From positions 1,079,001 to 1,143,000 of the forward strand of contig CALYLO010000001.1 of assembly GCA_944800085.1 (NCBI GenBank): a DNA stretch of 64,000 nt, given 5' to 3'. This document shows, piece after piece, positions 17,525-27,414 of the stretch. Positions within the stretch are counted from its first letter, which is position 1, and the number at the start of each line of letters is the position of its first letter. A model generated the notes under the pieces. That model ran no database searches. It saw only the letters and a program-made list of their open reading frames with translations, and was not told the origin of the DNA. Position numbers and translations under genes: made by a program. The DNA is from Paenibacillus melissococcoides (GTDB lineage Bacteria > Bacillota > Bacilli > Paenibacillales > Paenibacillaceae).

Positions 17525-18643
17525 ATGGGCAATTGGACGGAACGGGAGCTCGTGTTTGCGTTACATGAAATCAACGGTATCGGGTGGCATACGATTCGCG
17601 CGATAGGGGAGCGCATCGGATTCGGCGGATTGGCGGATTGGCTGAACCGTCCGGCATCGGATTGGGCAGAATTAGGAATGAAGCCCTCGATGGCGAGGAA
17701 GCTTGCGGCAGGCTTACGGGGAGACAGGCTGGAGGAGAGGCTGGAACTGGCCATGAATGCCGGGATTGAATGGATTACCCGCTGGGATGAAGGTTATCCT
17801 CCGCTGCTGCAGGAGATTCCGCAGCCGCCGTGGATTTTGTACGGGAAGGGAGATTGGACCGCGCTGTCCTCCGATGCGATTGCCATCGTGGGAACGCGCA
17901 ATCCTACCGTTTATGGCAAGAAGGTTGCCCTTCAATTGGCCGAGCAGTTGGGATGCGCCGGGTTCCTTATCGTCAGCGGACTGGCGAGAGGCATCGATGC
18001 TTGCAGTCATGAAGGCGCTCTCATCCAGGGGCGGACCGCCGCGGTGATGGGCACGGCCTTCGATCGCATTTATCCGTATGAGAATGCGAATTTGGCGAGA
18101 CGGATCACTGAATCTGGCATCGTCCTCACGGAGTATCCGCTTGGAACCCCGTCCCATCCGGGCTTGTTCCCCCAGCGCAATCGAATTATTGCCGGCCTGA
18201 CGCTCGGAACCGTCGTCGTGGAGGCCGCTATGGGCAGCGGCGCGCTCATCACCGCCGATTTTGCGACGGAAACGTTCAGGGAGGTTTTTGTCGTCCCCGG
18301 GCCCGTTACGTCGCCCAAATCGGCAGGGCCGTTATTTCTTATGAGGAACGGGGCCAGACCGATTGCGCATGCCGAAGATATAATGGAAGAATTGAAGGCG
18401 CGGTTGACAACAGTCACTTTGCCGTACAATAATGGAACGGTCGGCCTCACCGAGAGCGAATCGCTCACCGAGGAGGAGCGCCGGATATGCGAATTGATTC
18501 GCCTGGAAGGCAGTACATTTGAGGAACTGCTCCTTGCGAGCGGCCTCCCATTTGCGGAGCTGCATCGAATTTTGTTATCCTTACAATTAAAACAGAGAGT
18601 TCGGGAGGCCCAGGGAGCCGTATACCATTCGATATGGATATGA
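17525..18643 (+). CDS. dprA: DNA-processing protein DprA
   Basis: 372 residues. DprA protects incoming single-stranded DNA and loads RecA during transformation. An N-terminal helical (HhH/SAM-like) region is followed by the Rossmann-like core: [42 protein letters not shown] and [14 protein letters not shown]. The C-terminal ~60 residues form a winged-helix ([13 protein letters not shown]). AAGGAGAG precedes the ATG. topA follows after 28 bases as in B. subtilis. Confidence 0.95.
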   Translation: MGNWTERELVFALHEINGIGWHTIRAIGERIGFGGLADWLNRPASDWAELGMKPSMARKLAAGLRGDRLEERLELAMNAGIEWITRWDEGYPPLLQEIPQPPWILYGKGDWTALSSDAIAIVGTRNPTVYGKKVALQLAEQLGCAGFLIVSGLARGIDACSHEGALIQGRTAAVMGTAFDRIYPYENANLARRITESGIVLTEYPLGTPSHPGLFPQRNRIIAGLTLGTVVVEAAMGSGALITADFATETFREVFVVPGPVTSPKSAGPLFLMRNGARPIAHAEDIMEELKARLTTVTLPYNNGTVGLTESESLTEEERRICELIRLEGSTFEELLLASGLPFAELHRILLSLQLKQRVREAQGAVYHSIWI

Positions 18644-18671
18644 AGAGGAGATTGGAGAGGAGGGTGCGCCT

Positions 18672-20762
18672 ATGGCGGATTCATTAGTCATTGTCGAGTC
18701 GCCTGCGAAGGCGAAGACAATCGGGAAATATTTAGGCAGCAAATATATCGTCAAAGCGTCTATGGGACATGTGCGTGATTTGCCCAAGAGCCAGATCGGC
18801 GTTGAAATAGAGCAAGATTTCGCCCCGAAGTACATCACGATTCGCGGTAAGGGCGGCGTGCTCAAAGAATTGAAAGATGCAAGAAAGAAAGTGAAAAAAG
18901 TGTACCTCGCGGCCGACCCCGACCGCGAAGGAGAAGCGATCGCTTGGCATTTGGCGCATGCGCTCGAATTGGATGAGACGGAAGCCTGCCGCGTCGTCTT
19001 CAATGAGATTACGAAGCAGGCCGTGAAGGATGCGTTCAAATCGCCGCGTCAAATCAATATGGACCTCGTTCACGCCCAGCAAGCGCGGCGCATTCTCGAC
19101 CGGCTGGTCGGGTACAAGATCAGCCCTCTTTTGTGGAAGAAGGTGAAGAAAGGGCTGTCAGCGGGGCGGGTGCAGTCGGTATCCGTGAAGCTGATTATTG
19201 ACCGGGAGAATGAAATCAACGCCTTCATCCCTGAAGAGTATTGGACGATAACCGCCAAGCTTGAAGCGGGCAAGTCCAGGTTCGAAGCCAAGTTCTACGG
19301 CATGAATGGCGTGAAGAAGGAGCTGGCGAACGAGGCCGAAGTGAATGAAGTGCTGGCCGCGCTGCAGAAGCAGGCCTTTGTCGTCTCCGAGGTGAAGGAG
19401 AAAGAGCGGCTTCGCCATCCGTCCGCTCCCTTTACGACGAGCTCGCTGCAGCAGGAAGCGGCACGGAAGCTGAATTTCCGGGCGGCCAAGACGATGTCCG
19501 TCGCGCAGCAGCTGTATGAAGGGGTGGACCTGGGCAAGGAAGGCACGGTTGGTCTCATCACCTATATGCGTACAGACTCGACGCGGATATCGCCGACGGC
19601 ACAGGAGGAAGCGAAGGAATATATCGGCTCCCAGTTCGGAGCGGAATATGTGCCGGAGACGCCGCGGCAGTATGCCAAGAAGGCGGCGAATGCACAGGAT
19701 GCGCACGAGGCGATACGCCCCACGTCCGTGCTGCGCAGCCCGGAACAGATGAAGCCGTTCCTCAGCCGCGACCAGCATCGCCTCTACAAGCTGGTATGGG
19801 AACGGTTCGTGTCGAGCCAGATGACGTCCGCCATCATGGATACGATGACGGTCGATCTGCAGGCGGGAGACGTTACGTTCCGCGCCAACGGCTCGAAGGT
19901 GCGTTTTCCGGGGTTCATGAAGGTCTATGTCGAAGGGAACGATGACGGCACCGTCGAGGATGACAAACTGCTTCCTCCGCTCAAGAAGGGCGACAAGCTG
20001 AAGCAGGAAGCGATCGAACCGAAGCAGCATTTCACCCAGCCGCCGCCGCGGTATACCGAGGCGAGACTGGTGAAGACGCTGGAGGAGCTGGGCATCGGCA
20101 GACCGAGCACCTATGCGCCGACGCTGGAGACGATCCAGAAGCGCGGCTATGTGGCCATCGAGGACAAGAAATTCGTTCCGACCGAGCTGGGCGAACTGGT
20201 CATTCAGCAGATGGAGGAGTTTTTCCCCGAGATTCTGGATGTGGAATTCACGGCTCATATGGAGGAAGATCTCGACCATGTGGAAGAGGGCCAGCAGGAC
20301 TGGGTGAAGGTGCTCAACGATTTCTATGAATCGTTCGAGAAGCGGCTCCAGGTCGCCGAGGAAGAAATGAAGGAAGTCGAAATCGAGGACGAAGTGTCCG
20401 ATGAAATATGCGAGAAGTGCGGACGCCATTTTGTGTACAAGATGGGCCGCTTCGGCAAATTCTTGGCCTGCTCCGGATTCCCGGATTGCCGCAACACACG
20501 TCCGATTGTGAAGGATACGGGCGTAGCCTGTCCGAAGTGCAAGGAAGGCAAGCTGGTGGAGCGGCGCAGCAAGAAGGGACGCGTCTTTTACGGGTGCGAC
20601 CGTTATCCGGACTGCGATTATGTGATGTGGGACCGGCCATCGGTCAAGCCATGCCCGTCTTGCGGCAGCTTGATGGTCGAGAAGCGGAGCAAGCAAGGAA
20701 CGAAGCTGCAGTGTACGCAGTGCGATCATAATGAAATGTTGCAGGACAACGAGGATGATTAA
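18672..20762 (+). CDS. topA: DNA topoisomerase I
   Basis: 696 residues. This type IA enzyme relaxes negative supercoils. The TOPRIM domain opens [17 protein letters not shown] and carries [12 protein letters not shown]. The catalytic tyrosine is Tyr298 in [12 protein letters not shown]. Three C-terminal Cys4 zinc ribbons are visible ([11 protein letters not shown]...C...[13 protein letters not shown]...C...[12 protein letters not shown]...CTQC). Position between dprA and trmFO is conserved in Bacillales. Confidence 0.97.
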   Translation: MADSLVIVESPAKAKTIGKYLGSKYIVKASMGHVRDLPKSQIGVEIEQDFAPKYITIRGKGGVLKELKDARKKVKKVYLAADPDREGEAIAWHLAHALELDETEACRVVFNEITKQAVKDAFKSPRQINMDLVHAQQARRILDRLVGYKISPLLWKKVKKGLSAGRVQSVSVKLIIDRENEINAFIPEEYWTITAKLEAGKSRFEAKFYGMNGVKKELANEAEVNEVLAALQKQAFVVSEVKEKERLRHPSAPFTTSSLQQEAARKLNFRAAKTMSVAQQLYEGVDLGKEGTVGLITYMRTDSTRISPTAQEEAKEYIGSQFGAEYVPETPRQYAKKAANAQDAHEAIRPTSVLRSPEQMKPFLSRDQHRLYKLVWERFVSSQMTSAIMDTMTVDLQAGDVTFRANGSKVRFPGFMKVYVEGNDDGTVEDDKLLPPLKKGDKLKQEAIEPKQHFTQPPPRYTEARLVKTLEELGIGRPSTYAPTLETIQKRGYVAIEDKKFVPTELGELVIQQMEEFFPEILDVEFTAHMEEDLDHVEEGQQDWVKVLNDFYESFEKRLQVAEEEMKEVEIEDEVSDEICEKCGRHFVYKMGRFGKFLACSGFPDCRNTRPIVKDTGVACPKCKEGKLVERRSKKGRVFYGCDRYPDCDYVMWDRPSVKPCPSCGSLMVEKRSKQGTKLQCTQCDHNEMLQDNEDD

Positions 20763-20834
20763 GCGCGGGCAAGCTTACGATGAAATAAAGGGATACTGCA
20801 GCAGGTGCAGGCAACCGAGGGGGATGTAAGACAG

Positions 20835-22160
20835 ATGGATAAGCCAAGAGTAACCGTTATCGGTGCGGGCTTGGCCGGCAGCGAGGCGGCATGGCAGGCT
20901 GCGCAGCAGGGAGTTGCCGTAACGCTCTATGAGATGCGGCCGGTGAAGCAGACGCCGGCCCACCATACGGGCCAGTTCGCGGAGCTGGTATGCAGCAACT
21001 CTTTGCGGGCGAACGGGCTAAGCAACGCGGTTGGCGTATTAAAGGAAGAAATGCGGCTTATGAATTCGCTTATTATGCAAGCGGCGGATAAGCATGCGGT
21101 TCCGGCCGGAGGTGCCTTGGCCGTCGATCGGGACGGATTTTCCGGGGAGATTACGCGCCGGCTGAGCGAGCATCCGCTCGTCGAAGTCCGCCATGAGGAA
21201 GTGACGGAGATTCCGGAGGACGGCATTACCGTCATCGCTACCGGGCCGTTGACGTCGCCGGCTTTGTCCGACCAGATTAAGACGCTGATGGATGAGGAAT
21301 ATTTCTATTTTTACGATGCGGCCGCGCCGATCGTGGAGAAGGATTCCATCGACATGAGTAAGGTATTCCTGGCTTCCCGCTATGACAAGGGAGAAGCGGC
21401 GTATTTGAACTGCCCGATGAACGAGGAAGAGTTCAATGCGTTTTACGAGGCGCTTATTACGGCCGAGACGGCGGAATTGAAGGAGTTCGAGAAAGAGATT
21501 TATTTCGAGGGCTGCATGCCGATCGAGGTCATGATGCGCCGCGGGAAGCAGACGGCGCTGTTCGGGCCGATGAAGCCCGTCGGGTTGACGGATCCGCGCA
21601 CCGGCAAGACGCCTTATGCGGTCATCCAGCTTCGCCAGGATAACGCCGCGGGTACGCTCTATAATATGGTAGGGTTCCAGACCCATCTCAAATGGGGCGA
21701 GCAGAAACGGGTGTTCCGGATGATTCCGGGGCTGGAGAATGCGGAATTCGTCCGCTACGGCGTCATGCACCGCAACACCTTCATCAATTCCCCGAAGCTG
21801 CTGGAAGCGACCTATCAATTCAAGGGCCGCCCGTCGCTCTTCTTCGCAGGGCAGATGACCGGGGTGGAGGGCTATGTCGAATCGGCCGCTTCGGGACTGC
21901 TGGCCGGCTTGAACGCGGCTCGTTACGCCAAAGGGAGCGAACCGGTCCTGCTTCCGGAGGATACGGCGCTCGGAAGCATGGCGCGTTATATTACGACCGC
22001 CGATTTCAAGCATTTCCAGCCGATGAATGCCAATTTTGGCCTCTTCCCGCCGCTTGGGCAGCGGATCCGCAACAAAAAAGAGAAGAACGAAGCGCTGGCC
22101 CATCGCGCTCTCCATTCTTTGAAGGCGTACCGGGACGAAGCGGGTCTGTTCAACACATAA
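20835..22160 (+). CDS. trmFO: tRNA (uracil-5-)-methyltransferase, folate/FAD-dependent
   Basis: 441 residues. TrmFO makes m5U54 in the T-loop of tRNAs using methylene-tetrahydrofolate and FADH2. The start carries the FAD-binding [35 protein letters not shown] and [20 protein letters not shown] are family signatures. The ATG at 20835 is chosen over 20805 because GAGGGGG lies at the right distance. It is followed by a terminator. In B. subtilis xerC follows; here it is absent. Confidence 0.96.
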   Translation: MDKPRVTVIGAGLAGSEAAWQAAQQGVAVTLYEMRPVKQTPAHHTGQFAELVCSNSLRANGLSNAVGVLKEEMRLMNSLIMQAADKHAVPAGGALAVDRDGFSGEITRRLSEHPLVEVRHEEVTEIPEDGITVIATGPLTSPALSDQIKTLMDEEYFYFYDAAAPIVEKDSIDMSKVFLASRYDKGEAAYLNCPMNEEEFNAFYEALITAETAELKEFEKEIYFEGCMPIEVMMRRGKQTALFGPMKPVGLTDPRTGKTPYAVIQLRQDNAAGTLYNMVGFQTHLKWGEQKRVFRMIPGLENAEFVRYGVMHRNTFINSPKLLEATYQFKGRPSLFFAGQMTGVEGYVESAASGLLAGLNAARYAKGSEPVLLPEDTALGSMARYITTADFKHFQPMNANFGLFPPLGQRIRNKKEKNEALAHRALHSLKAYRDEAGLFNT

Positions 22161-22175
22161 CAGCTTGTGCAGCGG

Positions 22176-22220
22176 AAAGGAAGCGGCTCGCCACGGAACG
22201 GTGCCGTTTCCTTTTCGTTT
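22176..22220 (+). terminator. Rho-independent terminator after trmFO
   Basis: A 12-bp stem AAAGGAAGCGGC / GCCGTTTCCTTT (one G-U pair; 22176-22187 and 22203-22214) with a 15-base loop and a T-rich 3' flank. Confidence 0.65.
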
Positions 22221-22283
22221 TCATTTACATTTAATGATTCTTTAGTCCTAGTCGATGAATAATAGACAGGAGGTTGAGCTTCG

Positions 22284-22826
22284 GTGGAATATCAATTTCA
22301 TGCCACGACCATCTGCGCGGTAAGACATAACGGGCAGGCCGCCATTGCGGGAGACGGTCAAGTAACCTTTGGGAACAACATGATTATGAAGCAGCATGCG
22401 CGCAAGGTGCGGCGGCTGTATCGCGGCCAGGTGCTGGCGGGATTCGCCGGATCGGTCGCGGATGCGATTACGCTGTTCGAGAAGTTCGAAGGCAAGCTGG
22501 AGGAGCATCATGGCAACCTGCAGCGCGCGGCTGTCGAGTTGGCGAAGGATTGGCGCCAGGATAAGGTGCTTCGCAAGCTGGAGGCGCTTATGATCGTGAT
22601 GGACGCGCAGCATGTGCTGCTTATTTCGGGCGGCGGAGAAATCATCGAGCCGGATGACGAAGTGATCGCCATCGGCTCCGGCGGATCGTTCGCGTTGGCG
22701 GCGGCTCGCGCCCTCAAGCGGCATTCGACGCATCTGTCCGCACGTGAAATGGCTGAAGCCGCCTTGCATATCGCGGCGGAAATTTGCGTCTTTACGAATG
22801 ATAATCTCGTTGTCGAAGAGCTATAA
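22284..22826 (+). CDS. hslV: HslV/ClpQ peptidase of the HslUV protease
   Basis: 180 residues from GTG, with AGGAGG 10 bases upstream. HslV forms the proteolytic double ring capped by HslU. The core [19 protein letters not shown] and [16 protein letters not shown] are typical. The conserved Thr-Thr that normally forms the mature N-terminus is at residues 8-9, behind the extension MEYQFHA. B. subtilis ClpQ also has an extension but offers a Ser at position 2; here position 2 is Glu. No start codon lies next to the Thr, so processing would be needed. hslU follows after 40 bases. Confidence 0.95.
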   Translation: MEYQFHATTICAVRHNGQAAIAGDGQVTFGNNMIMKQHARKVRRLYRGQVLAGFAGSVADAITLFEKFEGKLEEHHGNLQRAAVELAKDWRQDKVLRKLEALMIVMDAQHVLLISGGGEIIEPDDEVIAIGSGGSFALAAARALKRHSTHLSAREMAEAALHIAAEICVFTNDNLVVEEL

Positions 22827-22866
22827 CGGCATAAGGGAGCAACCAAGATACGAGTGGAGGGATAAG

Positions 22867-24264
22867 ATGAATCAACAAGCATGGACACCGCGGCAGATTG
22901 TCACGGAACTGGATAAGTATATCGTCGGACAGAAAATGGCCAAACGGGCCGTCGCTGTCGCGCTTCGCAACCGTTACCGGCGCAGCCTGCTGGATGAGTC
23001 GATCCAGGATGAGATCGTCCCTAAAAACATTCTCATGATCGGACCGACGGGCGTCGGGAAGACCGAGATTGCCCGCCGTCTGGCGAAGCTCGTCAATGCG
23101 CCGTTCGTGAAAGTGGAAGCGACCAAGTTTACGGAAGTGGGCTATGTCGGCCGCGATGTCGAATCGATGGTCCGCGATCTGGTGGAGACGGCGATTCGCA
23201 TGGTGAAGCTGGAGCGCACCGAGAAGGTCAAGGATAAAGCGGAAGAGATGGCGAACGAGCGAATCGTAGAAATATTGGCCCCAAGCTCCAAGGAGAGCAA
23301 AGCGCAGCGCAATCCGTTCGAGATGCTCTTCGGCCAAAACCAGTCGCATGCGCAGCAGGCGGAGAAGGAGCCGGAGCCCGGGTTGCAGGAAAAGCGGAGA
23401 AAGGTGCGGTTCGATCTGCTGTCAGGCAATTTGGAGAACGACATCATCGAGATCGATGTCGAAGACGCGGCCCCGAACATGCTCGATTTCCTGTCCGGCC
23501 CGGGCAATGAGCAGATGGGCATGAATATGCAGGAAATGTTCGGCAGCCTCATTCCGAAGCGGATGAAGAAGCGCAAGCTCACGATCAAGGAAGCCAGGAA
23601 GGTGCTGACGCAGGAAGAGGCCGCGAAGCTGATCGACATGGATGACGTCATTCAGGAATCGATTCGCCGGGCCGAGCAGTCTGGCATCATCTTTATCGAT
23701 GAGATCGACAAGATTGCCTCCAGCGGGCGCGGTTCGGGGCCTGATGTGTCCCGTGAGGGCGTGCAGCGCGATATTTTGCCGATTGTAGAGGGGTCAACCA
23801 TCATGACCAAGTACGGGCCCGTGAAGACGGACTACGTGCTCTTCATCGCTGCGGGAGCGTTCCATATCGCGAAGCCGTCCGATCTCATTCCCGAGCTGCA
23901 GGGACGTTTCCCGATTCGTGTCGAATTAACAAGTTTGTTGCTGAATGATTTTGTCTCGATCCTGACGGAACCGAAGAATGCGATTACGAAGCAGTATGTC
24001 GAATTGTTGAAGACGGAAAATATCCAGATCGAGTTCACTGATGAAGCGATACGGGAAATTGCCCGCATTGCGGCCGATGTCAATCAAAACACCGAAAATA
24101 TCGGAGCCCGGCGCCTGCATACCATTATGGAGAAGCTGCTGGAGGATCTGTCGTTCGAAGCGCCGGAGCTGACGCTCGATCAATTCCGGATTACGCCCGA
24201 ATATGTGCGGGAGAAGCTGGCCGACATCGCGCAAAACCGGGATCTAAGCCAATATATCCTATAA
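22867..24264 (+). CDS. hslU: HslU/ClpY unfoldase ATPase
   Basis: 465 residues. AAA+ unfoldase that feeds substrates to HslV. The opening [20 protein letters not shown], Walker [14 protein letters not shown], Walker [13 protein letters not shown] and the extreme C-terminus RDLSQYIL, which inserts into HslV, are all present. The ATG at 22867 is preceded by GTGGAGGG. In B. subtilis codY follows; here an IS4 element begins 16 bases after the stop and no codY is found. Confidence 0.97.
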   Translation: MNQQAWTPRQIVTELDKYIVGQKMAKRAVAVALRNRYRRSLLDESIQDEIVPKNILMIGPTGVGKTEIARRLAKLVNAPFVKVEATKFTEVGYVGRDVESMVRDLVETAIRMVKLERTEKVKDKAEEMANERIVEILAPSSKESKAQRNPFEMLFGQNQSHAQQAEKEPEPGLQEKRRKVRFDLLSGNLENDIIEIDVEDAAPNMLDFLSGPGNEQMGMNMQEMFGSLIPKRMKKRKLTIKEARKVLTQEEAAKLIDMDDVIQESIRRAEQSGIIFIDEIDKIASSGRGSGPDVSREGVQRDILPIVEGSTIMTKYGPVKTDYVLFIAAGAFHIAKPSDLIPELQGRFPIRVELTSLLLNDFVSILTEPKNAITKQYVELLKTENIQIEFTDEAIREIARIAADVNQNTENIGARRLHTIMEKLLEDLSFEAPELTLDQFRITPEYVREKLADIAQNRDLSQYIL

Positions 24265-24279
24265 AATCATGCGAAATTT

Positions 24280-25791
24280 CACTAGCGTTGCATCAATCTT
24301 TTTACGAAAATTTCTATCCCATAAGTCTCTATATTTGTAACTTATTGAACTATATTCATGGACAAAAATAAAGAAATCTCCTATTGTTGAGTTACCCTAA
24401 CGTTATCCATAAAACGCCTCAACAAAGGAGATTTCTTATGGATAACGTACCGAATCATAACGTCATTTGTCAATGCCTAAAATGGTTACATGTCCATTCT
24501 ACTCGACACGAGTCATTGGATTACCGGGCCCAAAAGCTGTTTGTCGGCTCTTCGACACTCTTATTTGTAGAGGCACAGCTTCAGCAACGAGACTCATACA
24601 AAGTCATGTCAGAGCATGTAGCGGCTAATCCTGAATTTCAAGATCTTCTGGGTCTCAAGAGCATAAGCGCTTCTCAACTATCGCGGAAGCTGAAACGGCT
24701 GCCTATGGAGTATCTTCAGACGCTCTTTTTCTCGCTCATTGATCGAATCAAGCAACTTACAAAAGGGAAACGCGGCATTACGCCTGGTATTGGGAAACTC
24801 AAGCTAATCGATTCATCGGGAATTACACTACCTCCCATTCTCGCGAAATGGTCCTATTGTTCCAAAAGTAGCCATGGCGTGAAGATGCACACCTCCTTGG
24901 TCGTTGCGGACTCCAAAACGATGTATCCAGACAAGATCGTCGCTTCAACCAAAGATGTAGCCGATCATGAAGTCGTGTTGGAATTTACAGTGGATAAAGA
25001 TGCGACCTACGTGATGGACCGAGGATACCAGGTATACGACCATTTTCAGAAATGGGTAGAGGATAAGATTAAATTTGTTTGCCGCGTCAAGCAAAAGAGC
25101 CGGTTAACGATCATCAGAAAAAGAGACCTCCCCAAAAGGCAGAATGGGTTTATCCTTGATGCTGATGTGACGATGCCGGAGCTGCCAGCGGTTCTGCGTT
25201 TGATTGAGTTTAAGGATGACCAAGGGCGTACCTATCGAATTGTAACGAATCGATTTGACTTATCCGCACATCAAATTGCCGAGATTTATCGAAATCGCTG
25301 GCATATTGAGTTGTTTTTTAAATGGGTCAAGCAGCATATTCGATTGGTAAAACCCCACGGTTATACGGCCGAAGCGATTTGGAACCAAATGTATATTGCT
25401 TTAATCGCGTATGCTCTCTGTTTGCTGATTAAATTAACACTGGACTGTAAAAAGTCGACATGGGACCTCCTCCAGTTGATTCGCATCTATGCGGAAAAAC
25501 CATGGGAAAATTTGATCGCTGCACTCAACCGCAAGCCGACTCGAACATCTAGAGGTCGACCAAAGCGAAATGGGAGACGTCCGAAAAAGGCAACAAAGTC
25601 GATGAAACCGAGACTGATTGTGACGTAATGACAAACGAAAACGATTTTTACATATAATGGATAACGCGTAGGGTCTGTTTCCAGCTCGACTTTTTTAGAC
25701 TTAGCGCGGACATCGCAAATGTAAATATATATCATATATTGATGTTAATTGAAATTAGATTATGAACTAACCGCTCGATGCAACGCTAGTG
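24280..25791 (+). mobile_element. IS4-family insertion sequence, copy 2 (1512 bp)
   Basis: CACTAGCGTTGCATC inverted repeats at both ends. The 9-bp target duplication GCGAAATTT is at 24271-24279 and 25792-25800. It lies between hslU and the fla/che operon, in the same orientation as copy 1 and inverted relative to copy 3. Its hairpin arms are at 24372-24391 and 24418-24436. Confidence 0.95.
24438..25628 (+). CDS. IS4-family DDE transposase, copy 2
   Basis: 396 residues, intact, with the same catalytic blocks as copy 1. It differs from copy 3 at a single residue (Asp against Glu in ESL-D/E-YRAQ) and from copy 1 at three. The ATG at 24438 is the counterpart of the copy 1 start; an upstream in-frame ATG at 24384 lies in the hairpin region and is not used here. 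One extra T separates the ribosome-binding site from the ATG compared with copy 1. Confidence 0.95.
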   Translation: MDNVPNHNVICQCLKWLHVHSTRHESLDYRAQKLFVGSSTLLFVEAQLQQRDSYKVMSEHVAANPEFQDLLGLKSISASQLSRKLKRLPMEYLQTLFFSLIDRIKQLTKGKRGITPGIGKLKLIDSSGITLPPILAKWSYCSKSSHGVKMHTSLVVADSKTMYPDKIVASTKDVADHEVVLEFTVDKDATYVMDRGYQVYDHFQKWVEDKIKFVCRVKQKSRLTIIRKRDLPKRQNGFILDADVTMPELPAVLRLIEFKDDQGRTYRIVTNRFDLSAHQIAEIYRNRWHIELFFKWVKQHIRLVKPHGYTAEAIWNQMYIALIAYALCLLIKLTLDCKKSTWDLLQLIRIYAEKPWENLIAALNRKPTRTSRGRPKRNGRRPKKATKSMKPRLIVT

Positions 25792-25834
25792 GCGAAATTT
25801 CCCCTTTTTGGGACTACAGCCAACGAGGGGATCC

Positions 25835-26070
25835 ATTCGACAAAGTATTTGAAAAAAGCCCTGACTTTTAGTCCAAAGATAGGGCTTTTTTCTTATTGTG
25901 TTATAACCCAAAGTTTAAGATGATAAGTATGGCGTTAATTATCTTCTTCTGTCAAAAAATGATGATTACTCAACATTTTCATTGAATAATCAGCTAGATT
26001 TATTGGATTATGGAAATCCCCTCCCATAGTTCGACACGATCATGCAAAAGAACTAAGTTTTTTGTCGAAA
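25835..26070. promoter_or_regulatory. Three Spo0A-box-like sites upstream of flgB
   Basis: ATTCGACAAA at 25835-25844 (reverse of TTTGTCGAAT), TTCGACA at 26030-26036, and TTTGTCGAAA at 26061-26070. The 0A-box consensus is TGTCGAA within TTTGTCGAAA. The last two form an inverted pair. A weak promoter (TTGAAT 25982-25987, 18 bases, GATTAT 26006-26011) lies between the sites. Inference from pattern. Confidence 0.4.
25852..25892. terminator. Bidirectional terminator upstream of the fla/che operon
   Basis: AAAAAAGCCCT (25852-25862) and AGGGCTTTTTT (25881-25891) pair, giving a T-run on both strands. It would stop read-through from hslU or from the IS into flgB. Confidence 0.75.
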
Positions 26071-26141
26071 GAGAAGGAGAAACGTCGCAAGCTAGAGAAT
26101 ATATGTTCATATGAATTTTTAACTAATCAGGAGGGATGATT

Positions 26142-26546
26142 GTGAACTTGTTGAGCGGCGTACATATGCAGCGGCTGGAGGGGGCGATGCAAGCTTCCAC
26201 GGCTCGACAGAATGTGATCAACGCGAACGTGGCGAATGTCGATACGCCGTACTATAAACGCTCCGAAGTGCAGTTCGAGTCGCTGCTTCGTGATCAGATG
26301 ACCGGCGGAACTCTTGTCGGCCGCCGCACTGATCCGCGGCATTTCTATATCGGACCTTCGAACGGGGTGCCGGCTCCGCAGATCGTCCAGGATGAGAGCA
26401 CGGTGATGGGGAACAACCGCAACAATGTCGACATTGACCGGGAAATGGCGCTTCAGGCCGAGAATCAATTGAAATATTATACGCTTATACAGCAGTTGAA
26501 CCATAACATCAACATGCTTAGAACCGGTATGGATGTAAGGAGGTAA
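26142..26546 (+). CDS. flgB: Flagellar basal-body rod protein FlgB
   Basis: 134 residues. Proximal rod subunit. The N-terminal helix MQRLEGAMQASTARQNVINA with NVANVDTPYYKR is the flagellar axial-protein signature. I chose GTG at 26142 because AGGAGGG (26129-26135) directly abuts the in-frame ATG at 26136. First gene of the ~30-kb fla/che operon; flgC follows after 3 bases. Confidence 0.95.
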   Translation: MNLLSGVHMQRLEGAMQASTARQNVINANVANVDTPYYKRSEVQFESLLRDQMTGGTLVGRRTDPRHFYIGPSNGVPAPQIVQDESTVMGNNRNNVDIDREMALQAENQLKYYTLIQQLNHNINMLRTGMDVRR

Positions 26547-26549
26547 CGT

Positions 26550-27005
26550 ATGAATATTTCTAACAGCTTCAGCATCAGCTCGTCCGGACTCACGGCCCAG
26601 CGCCTGAGAATGGACGTCATCTCCTCGAATATCGCGAATATGGAATCGACGCGCGCGCAATACGTCAACGGGAAGTTCGTTCCGTATACACGCAAGGTCG
26701 TCGTCATGTCGCCGATGGAGTCTTCCTTCCAGCAGTCTTTGCAAGAAGCGATGCAGGGTCAGCGCAATGCCAAGGGAGTCAAGGTGGCCCAGATTAAGGA
26801 AGATACCTCAACACCGTATAAAATCGTCTACAATCCGTCCCACCCGGACGCGGACGAGCAAGGAAATGTCTACATGCCAAATGTCGACATCATGAAGGAA
26901 ATTGTCGACATGATCTCTGCCACCCGCTCGTACGAAGCGAACGTAACGGCGCTGAATGCGTCCAAATCCATGATTATGAAGGCATTGGAGATTGGCAAAG
27001 GCTAG
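26550..27005 (+). CDS. flgC: Flagellar basal-body rod protein FlgC
   Basis: 151 residues. Proximal rod subunit with the axial N-terminus (SGLTAQRLRMDVISSNIANM) and a C-terminal helix EIVDMISATRSYEANVTALN. GTAAGGAGG lies before the ATG. Between flgB and fliE as in B. subtilis. Confidence 0.96.
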   Translation: MNISNSFSISSSGLTAQRLRMDVISSNIANMESTRAQYVNGKFVPYTRKVVVMSPMESSFQQSLQEAMQGQRNAKGVKVAQIKEDTSTPYKIVYNPSHPDADEQGNVYMPNVDIMKEIVDMISATRSYEANVTALNASKSMIMKALEIGKG

Positions 27006-27056
27006 ACCAAGCCTGCTTGCTAACAAGAGCCGTTCATTGCCACAGGGGGAAAACAA

Positions 27057-27374
27057 ATGATACAAAATACGATGATTCCATTGAGCATGACATCTCCGGC
27101 GACATTACCGGCGGCGATATCTCCAACGACGAAAGCCGACACACCGGCCGAAGTAACCAAAACATTCAGCCAATTTCTTACGAATGCACTTCAGCAAGTT
27201 GATGCACAAGAGAAGCAAGTCCATGAAATGAGCGACAAGTTTATCCTGGGCGAAGTTGATGTCGATCAGCTTCAAATTGCCTCCGAACGTGCGCTGCTCA
27301 GTCTGCAATTGACGACGCAAATACGCAACAAGGTCATCGAAGCGTATCAAGATATTATGCGCATGCAAATGTAA
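27057..27374 (+). CDS. fliE: Flagellar hook-basal body protein FliE
   Basis: 105 residues. FliE joins the MS ring to the rod. The C-terminal half is typical: QQVDAQEKQVHEMSDKFILG and LSLQLTTQIRNKVIEAYQDI. The N-terminus is a Thr/Pro-rich tail. A purine-rich CAGGGGGA precedes the ATG. Confidence 0.93.
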   Translation: MIQNTMIPLSMTSPATLPAAISPTTKADTPAEVTKTFSQFLTNALQQVDAQEKQVHEMSDKFILGEVDVDQLQIASERALLSLQLTTQIRNKVIEAYQDIMRMQM

Positions 27375-27414
27375 CAGCGGTAGTGTCTTACATCGTTCTG
27401 GAGGGTGACGTGAA

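Noticed and set aside
19158..20729. Long minus-strand ORF (over 500 codons) across topA
   Set aside because: Shadow of the topA reading frame in GC-rich DNA; similar long shadows occur opposite sucC, sucD, trmFO, flhA and cheA.
24384..24437. Upstream in-frame ATG as start of transposase copy 2
   Set aside because: It would read through the hairpin that hides the ribosome-binding site, and copy 1 has no equivalent start; the ATG at 24438 is shared by all copies.
15651..25791. IS4 copies 1 and 2 as a composite transposon carrying dprA-hslU
   Set aside because: The cargo is conserved housekeeping DNA in ancestral order and each copy has its own private 9-bp duplication, so they inserted independently.
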